NCBI GenBank assembly: GCA_903851455.1
Contig: CAINOM010000321.1
Location: forward strand, 1 to 11,908
Direction: 5' to 3'
DNA from: an uncultured Bacteroidota bacterium
GTDB taxonomy: Bacteria > Bacteroidota > Bacteroidia > Chitinophagales > Chitinophagaceae
DNA length: 11,908 nucleotides
Shown here one piece after another: positions 1 through 7,743 of the stretch. Positions within the stretch are counted from its first letter, which is position 1. Each line of letters begins with the position of its first letter. The notes beneath the pieces are model-generated. The model did no database searches and was not told the origin of the DNA. It saw only the letters and a list, made by a program, of their open reading frames with translations. The position numbers and the translations under genes were made by a program.

Positions 1-736
1 CCCTCTCCTGCGCGCTCAGTCGCTTTCTGATTTTGTAATACCAAAGTCGGAGATTGTCATAAATGAGGGCGATAACAAGTGTGATGGCGGCAATAATAAG
101 TATGCGGAATTTGATCTTTACAAAAAGGAAACCGCCCACGATACACCCCAGGAAGAAGAAAGAAATGATGACGCACCGTAATCCAATGCTGCGAAGCAGG
201 CGCGCGCGCTGGCCTTCTTCTTTATAGAAAAACAGTTGTGATAGTTCGATACCCAGGTCGGTAAACAAACCAGTCAGATGTGTGGTGCGCACTGCAGAAT
301 TTGATATTTTGCTCACCATAGAATTTTGCAAGCCCATGGCAAACAATAAAACGCAGGCCATCGCCGGAATGGAGGCACCTCTAAGCAAAAGCGCATCGCC
401 ATAAATACCGAGGAAAAGCAGCAACAATATCTCCAGGAACATTGCTGCGTTATGTGGTGAATTGCTGTCGCGGTGCGTAAAAAACTCTGTGAGCAAACTG
501 GAAACGAAAGACCCAAACAGGAACGCAAGGATATAAAGCAGAAAATAAATACCGGATAGGTTTTTCTCTTTTACTATCCCCTCGGCAAAGTAGGCGAAAT
601 GCCCGGTAACATTCGTGGTCAGAACACCCAACGCAAGCACGCCACAGATATTAACCAGCCCGGCAATAAACGACAAAAAGGTGGCTAACCGGAAGTTATG
701 CTGAAATGTGCGTGCCTTACCCTTGTGTCTGAACAT
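1..736 (-). CDS. DUF1275 (YoaK-type) multi-pass membrane protein, 3' end outside window
   Basis: Translating the minus strand from ATG 736-734 gives 245 codons without a stop, running off the left edge. The protein is strongly hydrophobic with about six membrane segments; the first (LATFLSFIAGLVNICGVLAL) follows a short basic N-terminus. The family signature is clear around residues 130-165: GLQNS, then TTHLTGLFTDLGIEL, which matches the DUF1275/YoaK pattern of GLQN-A followed by TTHMTG-LTDLG. Family members are usually 220-250 residues, so only a few C-terminal residues should be missing; the last visible segment is a basic tail (KIRKRLSAQER). The family acts in the inner membrane; its substrate is not established and a transporter role is only suggested. 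The start lies 10 nt after the malic enzyme stop, so the two genes are probably co-transcribed. I see no Shine-Dalgarno sequence. Confidence 0.9.
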   Translation of the reverse strand, partial: MFRHKGKARTFQHNFRLATFLSFIAGLVNICGVLALGVLTTNVTGHFAYFAEGIVKEKNLSGIYFLLYILAFLFGSFVSSLLTEFFTHRDSNSPHNAAMFLEILLLLFLGIYGDALLLRGASIPAMACVLLFAMGLQNSMVSKISNSAVRTTHLTGLFTDLGIELSQLFFYKEEGQRARLLRSIGLRCVIISFFFLGCIVGGFLFVKIKFRILIIAAITLVIALIYDNLRLWYYKIRKRLSAQER

Positions 737-746
737 ATGCTCTTAT

Positions 747-3016
747 CTACCCCTTCACCTGCGCTTCAACGACAGACAAGGCTATGATGTTCACTATCTG
801 CCGCACTGTGCTGCCGAGCTGTAGTACATAGACCGGTTTTCTGAGTCCCAACAATATAGGGCCTACGGCTTCAGCTCCGCCCAATTCCTGTAAAAGGTGA
901 TAGGCAATATTGCCGGCAGCAAGGTTTGGGAATATCAGTACGTTGGGAGATTCATTCACCAAGTCGGAGAACGGATAATTTTCTTTCAACAGCTCTTTGT
1001 TGAACGCCACACCTGGCTGCATCTCACCATCTATTACCAGATCGGGATGAGATTCCTTGATGCGCGCCACAGCATTGCGCACAAGGCCTGCCTCCGGCGA
1101 CATATTACTGCCGAAATTGGAATAGGACAGCATGGCAATGCGCGGCTTTATGTTGAAATTGGTCACCACGTTTGCGGTAAGCAGCGTGATGTCGATCAGC
1201 TCATCTTCGGTAGGGTTAAAATTAAGTGTAGTGTCTGCAAAGAACATCGGGCCTTTTTTGGTGAGCATGATGTACATGCCCGCCACACGTTTTGCACCCG
1301 GTGCCATGCCGATGATCTCTAATGCGGGTCTTATGGTATCAGGATATTTGCGTGTGAGACCCGAGATCATGGCGTCAGCCTCGCCGCCGTTCACCATCAT
1401 GCAGCCATAGTAAGTGCGCTCGCGCATGGTTTTCTTTGCCTCGTACAGATTATAGCCACGGCGTTTGCGCATTTCAAAAAAGGCAGCGCCGTATTCACAA
1501 CGACGGGCCTCGGTGTCGTCGCTTTTCGGATCTATTATTTCCACATTGTCGAGGTGGAGGCCATTTTCGGCTATCAAAGCGGCTATACGCTCCTTATTGC
1601 CCAGTAAAATAGGAATGGCTATGCCTTCATCCTTGGCTATCTGGGCGGCCTTAAGAATTTTTATGTTCTCGGCCTCAGCGAATACAACGCGTTTCGGCGC
1701 CTGCTTGGCTTTGTTGATAATATACTTCAGCAGGTTATCATCCGAGCCAAGGCGACGGTTCAGTTCGGCCTCATACTCGTTCCAGTCGGTAATAGGCTTT
1801 CTGGCCACACCGCTCTCTATAGCTGCTTTGGCCACTGCTGTTGATACACGAACCAGGAGCCTTGGGTCCATTGGTTTAGGTATGATGTAGGTTGGGCCAT
1901 AGATGAGCGTAGTATTGTTGTATGCCACATTGACGATATCCGGCACCGGCTCTTTTGCCAGCGCGGCAAGCGCTTTTACCGCGGCCAACTTCATTGCTTC
2001 GTTTATACTGCCGGCGCGCACATCCAGAGCGCCGCGGAAAATGTACGGGAAGCCGAGCACATTATTTACCTGGTTGGGGTAGTCGCTGCGGCCTGTGGCC
2101 ATGATCACATCGGGACGCGCCGCCATGGCATCTTCGTAAGTTATTTCGGGGTCCGGATTGGCCAATGCAAATACAATTGGTTTTGCCGCCATCGATTTTA
2201 CCATATCCTGTGTTACCAGGTTCTTTTTAGACAGGCCTATGAAGACGTCTGCATCCTTCATTGCTTCTGCCAGATCCATGGCTGCACTATCATGGGCAAA
2301 CTGCTGTTTGTATACATCTAAGTCAGTGCGGCTCTTTGTGATCAGGCCCTTGCTGTCGAACATATACATGTTCTCCACCCTGGCTCCCAATGCAAGGTAA
2401 ATTTTGCAACAGGATATAGCCGAGGCACCGGCTCCACTGATCACGATCTTAACATCGGCCAGTTTCTTTTTTACAATTTCAATAGCATTGAGCAATGCAG
2501 CACCACTAATGATCGCCGTACCATGCTGGTCATCGTGCATGATCGGTATGTTCAGCTCCTTCTTGAGCCGGGTCTCTATTTCAAAGCACTCAGGAGCCTT
2601 TATATCTTCCAGGTTAATACCGCCAAAGTAGGTTCCAATGCCTTGACCACTTTTACAAAATCATCTATATCCCTGACGTTCAACTCGATATCAAACACAT
2701 CTATGTCGGCATATATTTTGAATAAAAGTCCCTTCCCTTCCATCACCGGCTTGGATGCCAGCGGCCCTATATCCCCCAGGCCGAGCACAGCCGTACCATT
2801 GCTGATAACCGCTACCAGGTTGCCTTTCGCGGTGTAGCGGTATACATCTTCGGGGTTAGCAAATATCTCCATGCATGGCTCGGCAACGCCGGGCGAATAG
2901 GCCAATGCAAGATCGCGCTGTGTCTTCGTCTCCTTGGTAGGAACTACCTCGATCTTTCCCGGCCTTCCTTTCTCGTGATATTCCAGCGCGTCTTCCTTCC
3001 TTATCAATTGTGCCAT
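747..3016 (-). pseudogene. maeB: NADP-dependent malic enzyme with phosphotransacetylase-like domain (MaeB type), frameshifted
   Basis: The enzyme decarboxylates malate to pyruvate with NADP reduction in the cytoplasm. The N-terminal part, from ATG 3016, carries [10 protein letters not shown] (residues 39-48, probable catalytic Tyr40) and the Lys-bearing ASKPVMEGK. It stays in frame to residue 130 (ALEPT), then reads LAVLTWKI and stops. Adding one T at 2625-2627 restores the metal-binding [13 protein letters not shown], then MHDDQHGTA, the Rossmann motif ISGAGAS (about 194-199) and a C-terminal phosphotransacetylase-like domain from about residue 428 to the TAG at 747. The repaired length is about 756 residues, normal for MaeB. 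In this family the C-terminal domain is generally regulatory rather than a working acetyltransferase. If the frameshift is real, the 138-residue product lacks the metal site and cofactor domain and cannot be active. The internal ATG at 2540 is not a genuine start, because conserved sequence continues upstream of it. The start has only an A-rich leader (GAAAAGAAAA); a weak -7-like TATCTTAG lies at 3045-3038. Confidence 0.93.
2625..2627 (-). other. Site of the single-base frameshift in maeB
   Basis: The minus strand reads GAA CCT ACT TTG GCG, giving EPTLA. The conserved malic enzyme sequence here is [12 protein letters not shown], which needs ACT TTT GGC, that is four T's instead of three. Only a one-base loss explains this, since both flanking frames are conserved right up to the T run. 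No X-XXY-YYZ slippery heptamer is in phase, which argues against programmed -1 frameshifting. A short homopolymer loss is typical of some sequencing chemistries as well as of true mutation. Confidence 0.9.
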
Positions 3017-3092
3017 TTTTCTTTTCAGTTGAGCTTACTAAGATACAAATAAGGCGAGGAAAAGTAGTATCGGGCTATAAAAAGTAATTTCC

Positions 3093-3100
3093 TAATTTTG
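3093..3100 (+). promoter_or_regulatory. Candidate Bacteroidota -7 box for the acyltransferase gene
   Basis: TAATTTTG matches the Bacteroidota -7 consensus TAnnTTTG exactly and ends 14 nt before the ATG at 3115. This would give a leader of only about 8 nt. No TTG or TTTG -33 element is present 17-23 nt upstream, so the call rests on one box. Confidence 0.4.
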
Positions 3101-3114
3101 AATAAAATAAACTG

Positions 3115-4350
3115 ATGAACAGCGCGGGAACAGCAGTATTAACGGATAAAACACTATACGATGACTGTCTCATCAGTTCGTGCATTAAGCGATTATTCAA
3201 AGGACATACGAAAAGCAGGGAGCTGCCACAATACATTATCTGCAATGAGGTAGCCGGTATCAGGAACGAGCTGGGACGGTTAAACACACACAAAACTATT
3301 GAGTTGTCATACGATTACCTTTCTGCCATGGAGCAATCGCTGCCCGGCGCGGGTTTCCGATATGTTGTGTTCCATAAAAACAGTGCCCCGATCCTTTTCT
3401 GTTATTTCCAGACGTTCACACTGACCTCGAAAAACTTTAACCTGAATAATAATAAGCCATTCATAAAGGGGATCGTTCATTTTTTTCTTGATCTGAAAAA
3501 GATAAAGGCTCTTATCGCCGGCAATGCATTGCGAAACGAAACGCCCTGTTACTGCTACGACAGCTCCGTTATTAACGGAAACGAAGCGACGGAACTGATC
3601 GCATCTGCTGCGGAAAAAATTGCGGCGGACGAAAAGATCACGGCTGTGTTATTAAAGGACATTCCTGCGTCCGGCCATACAATGAAATGGCTTTCCGCAC
3701 ACGGATATACGGCACCAATGGCTGACAGGCTGATGACCCTGGCCATGAACAAGGAGTGGGCATCGCTTCCCGGCTACGTATCAGCGCTATCCCGCAAATA
3801 CAAGACCCGTGCAAACAAAATACTCGCTTTGCGTGATGGCTTGAGCATTGAAGCACTGAACGAAAAAACGGTTACGGCTAACCAACGCCAGATGAACCGC
3901 CTGTATAAGAACGTGGTGGAAAATCAGCCATTCGCCCTCACCTCCGTTGGTGAAGACCATTTTGCGAAACTGAAAGCACTTTACAAAGATGATTTCGAGA
4001 TCTTCGGCTTTTTCGCGGATAAGAAACTCATTGCTTTTTACAGTGCGTTTGTCACACCGGCTGCTTATGAGATCTATTATGTCGGGTTTGACTACCAGCT
4101 TAATGACCAGTACCAGCTTTATTTCAACATTTTATTTTCCGGCGTGGAACGCGCAATATCGCTGGGCAAGGGCCAACTGAAGCTTGGCAGGACCTCATTC
4201 GATTCAAAAGCGAGCCTTGGTGCGAAACCCGTAGAGATAAGCTACTTCATCAAAACCATGAATATCCCCACAGTCGCCATTAACTGGTTTGTCAACTACT
4301 TCTCCGCAATGGAAGACGGGAAATGGAAGCTCCGCAACCCGTTGAAATAA
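3115..4350 (+). CDS. GNAT-fold acyltransferase, BioF2/FemAB-like (Acetyltransf_6 type)
   Basis: This 411-residue protein has no signal peptide or membrane segment, so it should be cytoplasmic. The N-terminal third is not recognisable. The C-terminal half has features of BioF2-like/peptidogalycan-type GNAT proteins: a basic stretch after SALSRKYKTRANK (about residues 222-234), a mixed strand/helix core (LIAFYSAF, then YEIYYVGFDY near residue 323), a helix with ERAISLGKGQLKLGR, and the ending LGRTSFDSKASLGAKPVEISYF (from about residue 359). The LGR-(x)n-K-(x)n-LGAKP pattern is the family hallmark. Members move acyl or aminoacyl groups to amines, for example in cell-envelope or lipid synthesis; the substrate here cannot be told from sequence. 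The gene stands alone, divergent from maeB and convergent with the dehydrogenase gene 20 nt downstream. The ATG was chosen because a -7 box sits just upstream. The family call is fairly safe; the function is open. Confidence 0.75.
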   Translation: MNSAGTAVLTDKTLYDDCLISSCIKRLFKGHTKSRELPQYIICNEVAGIRNELGRLNTHKTIELSYDYLSAMEQSLPGAGFRYVVFHKNSAPILFCYFQTFTLTSKNFNLNNNKPFIKGIVHFFLDLKKIKALIAGNALRNETPCYCYDSSVINGNEATELIASAAEKIAADEKITAVLLKDIPASGHTMKWLSAHGYTAPMADRLMTLAMNKEWASLPGYVSALSRKYKTRANKILALRDGLSIEALNEKTVTANQRQMNRLYKNVVENQPFALTSVGEDHFAKLKALYKDDFEIFGFFADKKLIAFYSAFVTPAAYEIYYVGFDYQLNDQYQLYFNILFSGVERAISLGKGQLKLGRTSFDSKASLGAKPVEISYFIKTMNIPTVAINWFVNYFSAMEDGKWKLRNPLK

Positions 4351-4370
4351 TACCCAGGCTACAAAACCAG

Positions 4371-5159
4371 TTACGCTTCAGGTGAAGCCTTAACGCGGTC
4401 AGCCTCCTTTATGGCGTAAAAACTGTTTGCCTGGGTGAGGCATGTGACTGTGAGATCATTGATACACACATGTGCGGGCAGTGAGGCACAATACCAGGCT
4501 ATATCGGCAATGTCAGTGGCCTGCAAAGCATTTACATCTGCATAAACACTTTTCGCACGTTCGGCATCCCCGTGAAAGCGCACATTGGAGAATTCTGTTT
4601 CAGCCATGCCGGGATTGATAGCCGTCACTTTTATCCCGTACGGCAACAGGTCAATACGCATAGACTGATTGAGTGCATCGACCGCAAACTTCGTTGCGCA
4701 GTATACGTTGCCATTTTTATACACGGTTTTGCCGGCAGTGGACCCGATGTTTATGATATGCCCTTTGGAGCGGCTGCGCATCATAGGTGCTATCTGCCGT
4801 GTTACGTAGAGTAACCCTTTCAGATTGGTATCGATCATCGCCTCCCAATCATCGATATCACCTTCATCGATAGAGGAAAGTCCGGACGCAAGTCCGGCAT
4901 TGTTCACCAACACGTCTATGTGCGGCACCTGCGCTTTTAACTTATCCATAGCGATCGCCACCTGGCCTCTATCCCTGACATCAAAGGTCAGCGTTACTAC
5001 ATTTCCGCCATATTGCTTTTCCAGCTCGCTCTTTAATTCGGCCAACCGCTCCTCACGGCGACCGGTGATACAAACCGTATAGCCTTCTTTTGCAAACCGT
5101 GTAGCTATTGCCTTGCCAAAACCAGATGTGGCGCCTGTGACCAGGATGATCTTCTCCAT
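4371..5159 (-). CDS. Short-chain dehydrogenase/reductase, YdfG-like (NADP-dependent 3-hydroxy acid dehydrogenase family)
   Basis: This classical SDR is 262 residues counted from ATG 5159. An upstream in-frame ATG (5204) would add 15 residues unlike any SDR N-terminus and lies next to the GH3 terminator, so I reject it. The cofactor motif TGATSGFG is at residues 8-15. TGRR at 32-35 suggests NADP preference. NNAG is at 86-89, Asn112 in DTN, and the catalytic Ser140, Tyr153 and Lys157 lie in NIGSTAG and YCATK. The region PGMAETEFSNVRFHGD (183-198) and the later SLPAHVCIN closely resemble E. coli YdfG, which oxidises serine, L-allo-threonine and 3-hydroxy acids and reduces malonic semialdehyde. 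The family match is strong; the actual substrate is inferred. The gene follows the GH3 terminator, so it probably has its own promoter; a weak -7-like TATCTTTA lies at 5184-5177, about 18 nt before the start. Confidence 0.92.
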   Translation of the reverse strand: MEKIILVTGATSGFGKAIATRFAKEGYTVCITGRREERLAELKSELEKQYGGNVVTLTFDVRDRGQVAIAMDKLKAQVPHIDVLVNNAGLASGLSSIDEGDIDDWEAMIDTNLKGLLYVTRQIAPMMRSRSKGHIINIGSTAGKTVYKNGNVYCATKFAVDALNQSMRIDLLPYGIKVTAINPGMAETEFSNVRFHGDAERAKSVYADVNALQATDIADIAWYCASLPAHVCINDLTVTCLTQANSFYAIKEADRVKASPEA

Positions 5160-5191
5160 ATAGTGTGTATTCGATGTAAAGATAAGCAAAC

Positions 5192-5223
5192 AAAAAACGG
5201 GCACTGTAAATGGTACCCGTTTT
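5192..5223 (-). terminator. Intrinsic terminator of the GH3 gene
   Basis: Read on the minus strand, AAAACGGG (5223-5216) pairs with CCCGTTTT (5201-5194) around a 14-nt loop. GT/AC can add two pairs after one mismatch. The 3' arm runs straight into TTTTTT (5197-5192). It lies 23 nt past the GH3 stop codon and before the dehydrogenase start, separating the two genes. The symmetric A/T flanks would also give some termination on the plus strand, although no plus-strand gene ends here. Confidence 0.7.
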
Positions 5224-5245
5224 CAAAAGTAGTATTATTCCAGCC

Positions 5246-6802
5246 TTATGCCGATATAGGATGTTTTATCTTTTTCTTATCGAGATGGGCTTCCCAGTCT
5301 TTCAGTTGTGCACCTTTCAGTACCCTTGGGAATTTGCTCATGGCTCCTTCTTTGCCCTTTGCCCTCAGATAATCTATGAACACACTTTCGGGCACTATTT
5401 CTAAAAATATCTCCTTCAGCGCCGAAGTGCGCTCCACTTCATAGTCGTCGTTAAGTTTGCAAAGTGTTTGGTCGAGCATTGTTTTTAACTGCTCCGCGTC
5501 TACGTTAGGATTGTCACAGCCGATATACCACTGATGGGCGAAGAGACCGTCATGCTTTAACCCGGCGACCGCGAACTCGCGGATGGTGATGTTCAGCTTC
5601 TTAGATACAGTTTCGATGGCCTTGTTCATATTATCTACGGACATGTGCTCACCGCAAAGGCTTAAGAACTGCTTGGTTCGTCCTACGATGGCTATCTCAT
5701 GCTCAGTGGCGTTGGTAAATCTTACCACATCACCTATGAGGTAGCGCCAGGCACCGGCACAAGTGCTCAGTACCACGGCGTACTCCACCGCTTCCTGCAC
5801 CTCGCTTACTTTGTATATGGACGGATTGGCCCTGGGATTACCCTCTTCATCAAAATTTTCCTCGTTGAATGGTATGAATTCGAAGAATATACCTGCATTC
5901 AAAACCAGTTTGATACCTGCATCTGGCCGGGCCTGGAAGCCGAATGAACCCTCTGATGCCATGTAGGTCTCAATAAACGTTACCTTCTTTTTACCCCAGA
6001 GTTTCTTAAAGCTCTCGCGGTATGGTTCCATTGATACGCCTCCGTGTATATACACGCTCAGGTTAGGCCATATCTCATGTATGTTCTTTACTTTATGATG
6101 CCTGATCACCCGCTCCAATACGATCTGTACCCATGCAGGTACGCCACAGATGGTACCTACATCCCACTGGTCCGCCTTTTCCACGATCAGCTTTATGCGG
6201 TCTTCCCATTTCGGGCGTTTTGAGATGCGCTGGCCCGGCTTGTACAACAGCGAAGACATCCAGCGGGGCATGTTCTTGGCACTAATGCCGCTCATGTCGC
6301 CTTCATAGTACTCGCCTTTTTCGAACAAGGAAGTTGTACCGCCCAGCATCAAAATCCCTTTTTCAAAGGCAACGGGTGGGATCTCGAAATTAGCCATGCT
6401 GTATAGCTGCTTGAACCCTACCTTTTTGATGGACTTGATCATATCCTGCGTAACAGGTATATGCTTGCTGGCCGACTCCGATGTGCCGGAGCTGAGGGCG
6501 AAATACTTCACCTTGCCCGGCCAGGTCACGTTTTCCTCTCCGTTCTGGCAGCGAAACCACCATTTGTCATGCATGTCGGAGTAGGTATGTATGGGTACCC
6601 GCTCACGGAAAGCCTTCATGAAGTCTATTTCCTTGCTGAGTATATCACCAAAACCATAATGTTTCCCGAATGCCGTGTATTGACCTCGCTCCAGTAACTG
6701 GCGTAGCGCATGGCGTTGGTATGTTTGCGGTGTTGCCACCGGTAAGTTGAACTGTTTCCGAAGTTGAAGTGAGCGAGATATCAGATTCCCTAACAATGCC
6801 AT
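5246..6802 (-). CDS. GH3 auxin-responsive-promoter family protein (acyl-adenylating ligase fold)
   Basis: This 518-residue protein belongs to the GH3 branch of the ANL superfamily, whose plant members (such as JAR1) join amino acids to carboxylic acids through acyl-adenylates. The nucleotide-binding motifs are present: SSGTSES (residues 104-110, phosphate loop), YMASEGSFGF (280-289), YLIGDVVRF (354-362, with the adenylate-contacting Asp) and VGRTKQFL (373-380, hinge into the C-terminal domain). There is no signal peptide. Length is close to the usual 500-600. Similar proteins are widespread in Bacteroidota, but as far as I know their substrate is unknown; plant hormones are not implied. The start is fixed by AAGGAG five bases upstream and a -7 box ahead of that. 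The gene appears to be its own transcription unit, with a terminator after its stop and a divergent small gene upstream. Family call very secure, function open. Confidence 0.93.
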   Translation of the reverse strand: MALLGNLISRSLQLRKQFNLPVATPQTYQRHALRQLLERGQYTAFGKHYGFGDILSKEIDFMKAFRERVPIHTYSDMHDKWWFRCQNGEENVTWPGKVKYFALSSGTSESASKHIPVTQDMIKSIKKVGFKQLYSMANFEIPPVAFEKGILMLGGTTSLFEKGEYYEGDMSGISAKNMPRWMSSLLYKPGQRISKRPKWEDRIKLIVEKADQWDVGTICGVPAWVQIVLERVIRHHKVKNIHEIWPNLSVYIHGGVSMEPYRESFKKLWGKKKVTFIETYMASEGSFGFQARPDAGIKLVLNAGIFFEFIPFNEENFDEEGNPRANPSIYKVSEVQEAVEYAVVLSTCAGAWRYLIGDVVRFTNATEHEIAIVGRTKQFLSLCGEHMSVDNMNKAIETVSKKLNITIREFAVAGLKHDGLFAHQWYIGCDNPNVDAEQLKTMLDQTLCKLNDDYEVERTSALKEIFLEIVPESVFIDYLRAKGKEGAMSKFPRVLKGAQLKDWEAHLDKKKIKHPISA

Positions 6803-6807
6803 TGATA

Positions 6808-6842
6808 CTCCTTAGTTATTTGTAATTTAAACGGCAAATTTA
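6808..6842 (-). promoter_or_regulatory. Promoter -7 box and Shine-Dalgarno of the GH3 gene
   Basis: On the minus strand TAAATTTG (6842-6835) fits TAnnTTTG exactly, predicting a start of transcription near 6828 and a leader of about 25 nt. AAGGAG (6813-6808) sits five bases before the ATG. Such a complete Shine-Dalgarno is uncommon in Bacteroidota and absent from the other genes in this window. No -33 TTG is visible at the expected distance. Confidence 0.5.
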
Positions 6843-6932
6843 CATTTTCCTGTGTTAAAGTAGTGGTAAGTTAATTAATTAAATGTAGGCCCGCAAGCTG
6901 ATAAGTGTGTCATTTCCAGATGACCGGTCTTT

Positions 6933-6961
6933 TTTGTTTCAGGGAATAAACGCTAAACTTG
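6933..6961 (+). promoter_or_regulatory. Two-box Bacteroidota promoter for the small membrane protein
   Basis: TTTG (6933-6936) is followed after 17 nt by TAAACTTG (6954-6961), seven of eight bases of the TTTG-N17-23-TAnnTTTG consensus when the free positions are counted as matches. It is the only site in the window where I see both boxes. It predicts transcription from about 6968 and a leader near 11 nt for the ATG at 6979. It also overlaps the longer GTG-started reading of that gene, which argues against that start. Confidence 0.5.
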
Positions 6962-6978
6962 CAGCTGATATTCTTGCA

Positions 6979-7161
6979 ATGTTCAATTGGAAAACGGTAT
7001 TAGGATTCATTTTATTGTTTGCCGGCATCATCGGCCTGTATACTATTTTGGGTAACCACGTAAAGTCAAGCCCTATTGCGGCTGAAACCGGGTGCGTGAT
7101 ATGGATGGGGGTAGGCATATTGTTTGTGATAAGAGGTATGGGCAACGGGGATAAACAATGA
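6979..7161 (+). CDS. Small hypothetical membrane protein with two transmembrane helices
   Basis: The 60-residue product has two hydrophobic segments, about residues 7-23 (VLGFILLFAGIIGLYTI) and 39-53 (CVIWMGVGILFVIRG). They are joined by a polar loop (GNHVKSSPIAAETG), and the tail is short and polar. I do not recognise the family. The same frame is open back to a GTG at 6907, which would add 24 mostly polar residues. I prefer ATG 6979 because a two-box promoter overlaps the longer version and because the short form starts MFNWK directly before the first helix. The gene is divergent from GH3 and lies 96 nt upstream of dut, which has its own -7 box, so it may be transcribed alone. Moderate confidence that it is real: the composition is convincingly membrane-like and no competing gene overlaps it. 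Confidence 0.6.
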   Translation: MFNWKTVLGFILLFAGIIGLYTILGNHVKSSPIAAETGCVIWMGVGILFVIRGMGNGDKQ

Positions 7162-7237
7162 ATAGAACATGCACAGCCGTACGCATAAAAAATTACCTGA
7201 AACTGTACTTTATTTCTCATCTTTAAATCGTGGTGCT

Positions 7238-7245
7238 TACCTTTG
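7238..7245 (+). promoter_or_regulatory. -7 box of the dut gene
   Basis: TACCTTTG is an exact TAnnTTTG match ending 12 nt before the ATG at 7258. The predicted transcript starts about six bases before the start codon, making the message nearly leaderless. No TTTG -33 box lies 17-23 nt upstream. Confidence 0.55.
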
Positions 7246-7257
7246 CGCCCACAAATA

Positions 7258-7695
7258 ATGGTACAGGTAGAAATTATAAATAAGTCACCACATCAACTGC
7301 CCGCTTACCAGACGGAAGGCGCGAGCGGAATGGACCTGAGAGCCTGGCTGCAGGAGCCTGTGACCCTGGCGCCGATGGAGCGGAAACTGGTACCTACGGG
7401 CCTCTATATAGCTCTGCCAAAAGGACTGGAAGCGCAGATACGCCCACGCAGCGGCCTGGCCATAAAAAAAGGACTTACCCTCATCAATACACCCGGCACT
7501 ATAGACAGCGACTACCGTGGCGAGATCATGGTGCCGATGGTAAACCTATCGGGCGAGAAACAAATCATAACCGATGGCGAACGTATAGCCCAAATGATCG
7601 TGGCGAAGTATGAACAAGTAGCATGGCAGCATGTAACGTTGCTGGAAGATACCACACGCGGAGCTGGCGGGTTCGGGCATTCGGGAGCACACTAG
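7258..7695 (+). CDS. dut: dUTP diphosphatase (dUTPase), trimeric type
   Basis: The enzyme hydrolyses dUTP to dUMP and pyrophosphate, keeping uracil out of DNA and supplying dUMP for thymidylate. At 145 residues it is the usual length of the homotrimeric family. All five motifs are in order: ASGMDLRA (22-29), [10 protein letters not shown] (63-72), [11 protein letters not shown] (80-90, with the catalytic Asp and the uracil-stacking Tyr86), GERIAQMIV (107-115), and [10 protein letters not shown] (134-143). In motif 5, HSG replaces the more usual STG; the glycines and Phe are kept, so activity is expected. An upstream TTG at 7243 is in frame, but it lies inside the -7 box and I reject it. The gene heads a co-directional series with the nucleotidyltransferase (48 nt downstream), the TPR protein and the DUF4292 lipoprotein. 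Confidence 0.96.
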   Translation: MVQVEIINKSPHQLPAYQTEGASGMDLRAWLQEPVTLAPMERKLVPTGLYIALPKGLEAQIRPRSGLAIKKGLTLINTPGTIDSDYRGEIMVPMVNLSGEKQIITDGERIAQMIVAKYEQVAWQHVTLLEDTTRGAGGFGHSGAH

Positions 7696-7743
7696 GAAAT
7701 TTATTTATTAAAAATATTATTGGTCAATCACAAATACCAGAAA

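Noticed and set aside
747..2540. Separate 597-residue protein starting at ATG 2540
   Set aside because: The conserved malic enzyme sequence continues upstream of this ATG in the same frame, back to the frameshift; it is the second part of one broken gene.
2620..2632. Programmed -1 frameshifting to make full-length malic enzyme
   Set aside because: In-phase codons CCT ACT TTG offer no re-pairing heptamer, and this family is not known to use recoding.
4375..4388. GCTTCAGGTGAAGC hairpin as terminator between the convergent acyltransferase and dehydrogenase genes
   Set aside because: Stem of only 5 bp, lies within the end of the dehydrogenase coding sequence and has no T run.
6871..6882. Palindrome TTAATTAATTAA between GH3 and the small membrane gene as an operator
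   Set aside because: Simple AT-rich sequence that arises easily by chance; no second copy near the promoters.
7158..7226. 22-codon reading frame overlapping the stop of the small membrane protein gene
   Set aside because: Too short, no hydrophobic or other signal, and its 3' end runs towards the dut promoter; probably chance.
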